Assembly (NCBI GenBank): GCA_004554425.1
Contig: SFMI01000074.1
Location: forward strand, 1-8,074
DNA: 8,074 nt
Direction of reading: 5' to 3'
Origin: Candidatus Saccharimonadota bacterium
GTDB lineage: Bacteria; Eremiobacterota; Xenobia; Xenobiales; Xenobiaceae
Part shown: positions 5,801 to 8,074 of the stretch, piece by piece
Position numbering within the stretch: position 1 is the stretch's first letter
How the letters are laid out: each line of letters opens with the position of its first letter
Notes under the pieces: model-generated
The model's database searches: none
Told to the model about the DNA's origin: nothing
The model's input: only the letters and a program-made list of their open reading frames with translations
Program-made: the position numbers and the translations under genes

Positions 5801-8074
5801 CGTTCCATGCAGCCTGATAACGCTCTGGTCAGCAGAGAATTGGTACGCCTGTATCACGAGCGAGCCGACAAAGAAGAGCAAGCCGGAAAATTCGAGGCGG
5901 CTATTTCGATCTTCGCCGAGCAATTCGACCAAGATCTCGATCCGGAAGATGCCAAAAAATCTATCCAAAGGTTGTACAGTTTGCGCTCTTCCAAAGCTGA
6001 AGAGGAAGGCAATTACGAACTGGCTGTGGCTTCGCTTAGCAAGCTGGCATCTAGCCGTTTCGCTTCCGACAATGTTGCTGAGGAAATTACTCGCTTGTAT
6101 GTCGACTGGGCAGCTTCTTATGAGGCCGATGGCAATTACACTGAGGCTATTTCGCTCTTTGATAAGTTGCTGGAAAGTTATCCCGGTAATAAGACTGCTG
6201 AATCTGAAATCAGCCGCTTGGTTCAAGATTGGGCTCAAGAGCAGCTTAGCAGCGGACAGTATGAACAAGCTATCAAAATTTATAAAAATTATGCCAAGCG
6301 CAGCTTTGCCGAGTCTATCGACAAGTCGATCGTGGCCGTTTACTCGCGTTGGAGCGAAGAAATGGTCGAAGATGGCATGTATAGCGATGCTGATAGATTG
6401 CTGCATTATTTGGCTAAAGAGCAACCTAACAACACTCAAGTGGCCGAATATATTATCAACTTGTCTGTTCGCTGGAGTCGCTATCTGGAAAGCGAGAACA
6501 AGTTTGCTGAAGCCGTTAAAGTTGTACGTCAAACTTTAAGTGAGTATCCTTCGGCTCAAGCTTGTGTAGACGAGTTAGTAAAACTTTACGAGGCTAAAAC
6601 TAGAGAATTGGCTGACGATGGACTCTATGAAGATGCTATTAAAGCCTATAGAGGCTTGGCTTCAGAGTGCAAGAGTTCCGAACATATTGCCAATGAGCAC
6701 ATCGCTCACCTTTATAGTGCTTGGCTCGATTCTTTGGAGCAAAATGGCCGTTACGAAGAGGCTATTTCTGTGGCCAAAAATTGGGCAGCCAGTGTATCTG
6801 ATGATAAAGAAGTCCGTGAGCAAATTTCGCGCTTATATAAGTCTTGGGCTGAAAGTTACGAGAACAATGGCAATTACTCAGAAGCGATTTCTTGTCTTAC
6901 CAAGTTGGCTAAATTGCAGCCTGACGAAACCTCTATCAAAGCGGAAATTGAGCGTCTTTATAGCTACTGGGCCGATGTTAAAGAAAATGCCGATGATTTT
7001 GCTGGAGCGATCGTTGCTTGCGAACATCACTATAACCATGATCCAGAACATACAGCTAGCTTAGATAATATTAAACGTCTGTATGGATGTTGGATTCGTT
7101 ACGAAGAAGCTCTTGGAGCTTATTCAGAAGCTATCGATATTGTCAGACAATTTAGGAATCGTTTCCCGAATTTGGCTGAAGCTAATGAGTATGAGTGCCG
7201 CATTGCTCTTGCTTGGGCCGATGAATTGGCCCAGAGTGGCGAGTATGAAGAGGCTATAAAAGTTATTGATGAGCTGATAGAAGACGTTGGAGCTAGTGAT
7301 GAATTACAAATTAAGCTGCGCTCCTTGCACTATCGTTGGGCTGATGCTTTAGCAGCCGAAGAACATATTCAAGCTGCTTCTGCTGTTTTGGATAGTCTCG
7401 CTAAACGTGAACCAGGTTTACAAGAAATACGCAAGCGCAAATTTACTATTTTCAGCAACAAAGCCAAAGCTTCAGAGAAAGATGGCGATTATGTTGGAGC
7501 AGTCACAATTATGCGTCGCTTCAATCAGCTTGATCCCAGCTTTGAAGCCGGTGTGACAGAGATTATACGCATTTACAAGCTGTGGTCTGAGCATGAAGAA
7601 AAAGCCGGACGTTATGCAGAGGCTATTCAGCAACTTGCTAAGTTACAAGACTTTGCTCCCGAAGCAGAAGGTTTGGAGTCTTGCTTCTTAGACGTTTATA
7701 AAAAATGGTCTGAGTCGTTTGTTGAACAAGCTGCCTATCGTAAAGCTATTGATGTTATGGTCGGCATTTTGAACTATTTGCCTAAGTCAGCTGAGGCTAT
7801 AGAGCGGATTGTAGACCTTTATACACAGTGGGCCAAAACTTTGCTTCAAAATGGCAGTTACGAAAGTGCCGTAGCTATTTGTTGCGAGTGTGAAGATCAT
7901 TATTTTGCCAAAGGCAGTATAGAAGAGTGCAAGATTGAAACGTACGATCTCTGGGCTCAGTCTCTGGAAAAACAGTACGAGACTAGACAGGCTATCGAAG
8001 TTTTGCGCAAACTTTTAGCTACTGCTCCGGATTTTGCTGGAGTCAAAGATCGTCTGTCTACTCAGTTAGTTATT
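2780..8074 (+). CDS. Giant tetratricopeptide-repeat scaffold protein (3' end beyond the window)
   Basis: The frame is open without interruption for 1,765 codons to the right edge; the C-terminus is missing. The ATG at 2780 is the first in-frame start after a TGA at 2762. There is no signal peptide or membrane segment, so the protein is probably cytosolic. Layout by residue: 23-669, nineteen canonical TPRs; about 670-730, an acidic, polar linker; 735-802, two TPRs; about 820-870, an Ala/Gln/Thr/Pro-rich linker; 873-1018, further TPR-like helices; 1019-1755, eighteen TPR-like units with a strict 41-residue period, and a nineteenth cut by the edge. TPRs are helix-turn-helix repeats that stack into superhelices and bind peptides or partner proteins, so a scaffolding role is inferred; no enzymatic domain is seen. 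The partner is unknown. Arg is mostly CGT/CGC (AGA in 1 of the first 12), like the divergent acetyltransferase. Long ORFs within it in other frames, including a 370-codon antisense one, are shadows. Confidence 0.93.
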   Translation, partial: MAELSASNLQKYQTMVKLHPQDAEAFFQLGREYQIAGNVGEAVKAFQQVLHLQPNHALAYLHRGLLFAKNAELNGALEDLEKALRLDPHVLNVFTDPVYLAFYRKEVKEALAAFERPVALNPNDGYAHYQLGRANRLLGRPEIALKHLNKAVDVNPRLWEAREQAGLIYSQLGQNKMAIINLRKATEDNPRSAESHYQLGLIYEKENQTVPAIKQFEAAHALDAKCTRYLFSLGRINMKVGRYKQAMVQFQKTLNIDPNNAEGYLSLARCCKEVYRPDLAMQMYEKTVSLNPEYTEAWSEYGQIAFQLGNWPKAVEAIGKALELDPGDYESYFNLSQAYQKMGNFIGASKALTQAIQLNPRDSYSFYNLGLVSEQMDNIDDAIKAFSQAVELQPRNSQFHVSLGKCYVKRRDGEKAIEELKTAVEINPNDIEAHTILASIYRKFGQSDKAIQVYQRILELSPDNLDIYYEIGAAYLELNEPKYALFGFNKVLKAKPNDARSLRAVGRTYLQKLNNYVVAVDFLKRALDAKPDYEDALVDLGEAYIKLDQADMALEQYDKACKLNPNNVEIRCRYASVLSRVGRPAEALRVIQAVIAAYPEAVAPRVTRAQIAMASGDLVEALDQYQRLVLIAPKNSTFWLEAARLQEKLGYIEEAKKSYSKVLKFIPEHPEATEHLENLFAVSDVDKSDDRVAAVEMKQAEEVVEPESNLPPELSEYIKEDMEKGTASVSSVLSSQEIFSQGVIAQATGRLEEARSLFMQAIVRDPEYYPAYLQTALSLINSGDIQNGRGLLEKGRALAVEASDEGLTKMFDTELTKLDQVAQAAAQAVAQATAQSAQTVPSVEKQTPAAEASSAPTQTTERYVAPANVANEVADLIDMGSDFLELGHYERARQRLSQALKLDAQNLKAITLLGDCYFAENNTAKARECWEKANSISFTEPTSRKLIAVYIQADQTNLAVDVLLKLQEMAEDKAPIAAEIGNLLMKNMASTEETGDLAAAQDVLFKLRSMQPDNALVSRELVRLYHERADKEEQAGKFEAAISIFAEQFDQDLDPEDAKKSIQRLYSLRSSKAEEEGNYELAVASLSKLASSRFASDNVAEEITRLYVDWAASYEADGNYTEAISLFDKLLESYPGNKTAESEISRLVQDWAQEQLSSGQYEQAIKIYKNYAKRSFAESIDKSIVAVYSRWSEEMVEDGMYSDADRLLHYLAKEQPNNTQVAEYIINLSVRWSRYLESENKFAEAVKVVRQTLSEYPSAQACVDELVKLYEAKTRELADDGLYEDAIKAYRGLASECKSSEHIANEHIAHLYSAWLDSLEQNGRYEEAISVAKNWAASVSDDKEVREQISRLYKSWAESYENNGNYSEAISCLTKLAKLQPDETSIKAEIERLYSYWADVKENADDFAGAIVACEHHYNHDPEHTASLDNIKRLYGCWIRYEEALGAYSEAIDIVRQFRNRFPNLAEANEYECRIALAWADELAQSGEYEEAIKVIDELIEDVGASDELQIKLRSLHYRWADALAAEEHIQAASAVLDSLAKREPGLQEIRKRKFTIFSNKAKASEKDGDYVGAVTIMRRFNQLDPSFEAGVTEIIRIYKLWSEHEEKAGRYAEAIQQLAKLQDFAPEAEGLESCFLDVYKKWSESFVEQAAYRKAIDVMVGILNYLPKSAEAIERIVDLYTQWAKTLLQNGSYESAVAICCECEDHYFAKGSIEECKIETYDLWAQSLEKQYETRQAIEVLRKLLATAPDFAGVKDRLSTQLVI
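2846..4786 (+). repeat. Array of 19 canonical 34-residue TPR units (protein residues 23-669)
   Basis: The translated units align head to tail with no gaps apart from one 35-residue unit (the fifteenth). Most show the TPR signature: a large residue at position 4, Leu7, Gly/Ala8, Tyr or another large residue at 11, Gly15, Ala20, a large hydrophobic at 24, Ala or similar at 27 and Pro32. Unit 1 (AEAFFQLGREY...LQPNH) is a textbook example. Unit 3 is the most divergent, lacking Leu7-Gly8. At about eight repeats per superhelical turn known for TPRs, nineteen would give more than two turns. The DNA copies are well diverged, so the array is old rather than a recent expansion. Confidence 0.92.
5240..5287 (+). 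repeat. 12-base tandem repeat encoding an Ala/Gln linker
   Basis: Four consecutive 12-base copies of the pattern (N)CN-GCT-CAR-GCT encode VAQA, AAQA, VAQA and TAQS. The first base of the first codon varies, and the last copy has TCA for the final GCT. They lie in frame inside the TPR gene at residues 821-836, at the start of a linker of about 50 residues rich in Ala, Gln, Thr, Ser and Pro (roughly 820-870). Because the unit is a multiple of three, gain or loss of copies by slippage would change linker length without breaking the frame. Confidence 0.85.
5834..8044 (+). repeat. Array of 18 TPR-like units with a 41-residue (123-base) period (protein residues 1019-1755)
   Basis: Aligned on the motif xxIxRLYxxW, fifteen units are exactly 41 residues; two are 40 (fourth and eighteenth) and one is 42 (seventh). 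A nineteenth starts at 8045. Position 10 is Trp in 14 units and Arg or Lys in the other four. Position 20 is Tyr or Phe in 16, usually after Gly18. Position 23 is Ala in all 18, mostly as EAI or EAV. Pro is frequent near 35. Lining this up on GxYxEAI of the TPR consensus, Trp10 takes the place of TPR Leu7 and residue 11 that of Gly8, so the unit looks like a TPR with about seven extra residues in the first helix or the preceding turn. The two most alike units I compared (3 and 9) share 20 of 41 residues. TPRs longer than 34 residues are known, for example in kinesin light chain. Confidence 0.85.

Noticed and set aside
5420..6532. Minus-strand ORF of 370 codons
   Set aside because: It lies wholly antisense to the TPR gene, whose repeat pattern continues unbroken across it. 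Its translation shows no recognisable domain. Repeated codon patterns with few stops on the opposite strand explain its length.
5784..6539. Plus-strand ORF of 251 codons in another frame
   Set aside because: It overlaps the 41-residue array of the TPR gene in a shifted frame; its Leu/Lys-rich translation has no domain and the TPR frame is clearly the coding one.
6618..7064. Plus-strand ORF of 148 codons in another frame
   Set aside because: It is again a frame shadow of the 41-residue repeats, with no ribosome site or recognisable motif.

Overview
The window splits into two blocks that look as if they come from different genomic backgrounds. The left block (about 1 to 1622) reads like a Clostridia (Oscillospiraceae/Ruminococcus-like) genome. 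It holds a two-gene operon on the minus strand: an exodeoxyribonuclease III gene (exoA), then, after only 12 bases, a membrane-anchored or exported protein of unknown function that runs off the left edge. Arg codons here are mostly AGA/AGG (9 of 13 in exoA) and Leu codons mostly CTT/CTC (12 of 17 in exoA).

The right block (about 1859 to 8074) holds a minus-strand GNAT N-acetyltransferase. Divergent from it, across a 354-base intergenic region, is a very long plus-strand tetratricopeptide-repeat (TPR) gene that is still open at the right edge after 1,765 codons. Both genes prefer CGT/CGC for Arg and TTA/TTG for Leu, the opposite of the left block. The switch falls in the AT-rich gap 1623-1858. 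That gap is therefore either a chimeric assembly join or a real boundary of horizontally acquired DNA. I cannot name the right-block organism; a non-Clostridial gut or environmental bacterium is possible.

The most interesting object is the TPR protein. It starts with 19 consecutive canonical TPRs with a 34-residue period (residues 23-669; one unit is 35). An acidic linker follows, then two more TPRs, an Ala/Gln-rich linker encoded by a 12-base tandem repeat, and a few further TPR-like helices. From residue 1019 the repeat period changes to 41 residues and holds for 18 units to the window edge. The 41-residue unit has a Trp (or, where absent, Arg/Lys) at position 10, an aromatic at position 20 and an invariant Ala at position 23. 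It looks like a TPR with a longer first helix. No catalytic domain, signal peptide or membrane segment is visible, so the best description is a giant cytosolic scaffold with two superhelical arms of different geometry.

The intergenic region upstream of the TPR gene carries a perfect 12-base palindrome, four small hairpins (one with a GNRA tetraloop) and a 14-codon upstream ORF that overlaps the TPR start out of frame. Together these suggest post-transcriptional control of the TPR gene, though none has been tested. I see no RNA genes, insertion sequences or CRISPR arrays.
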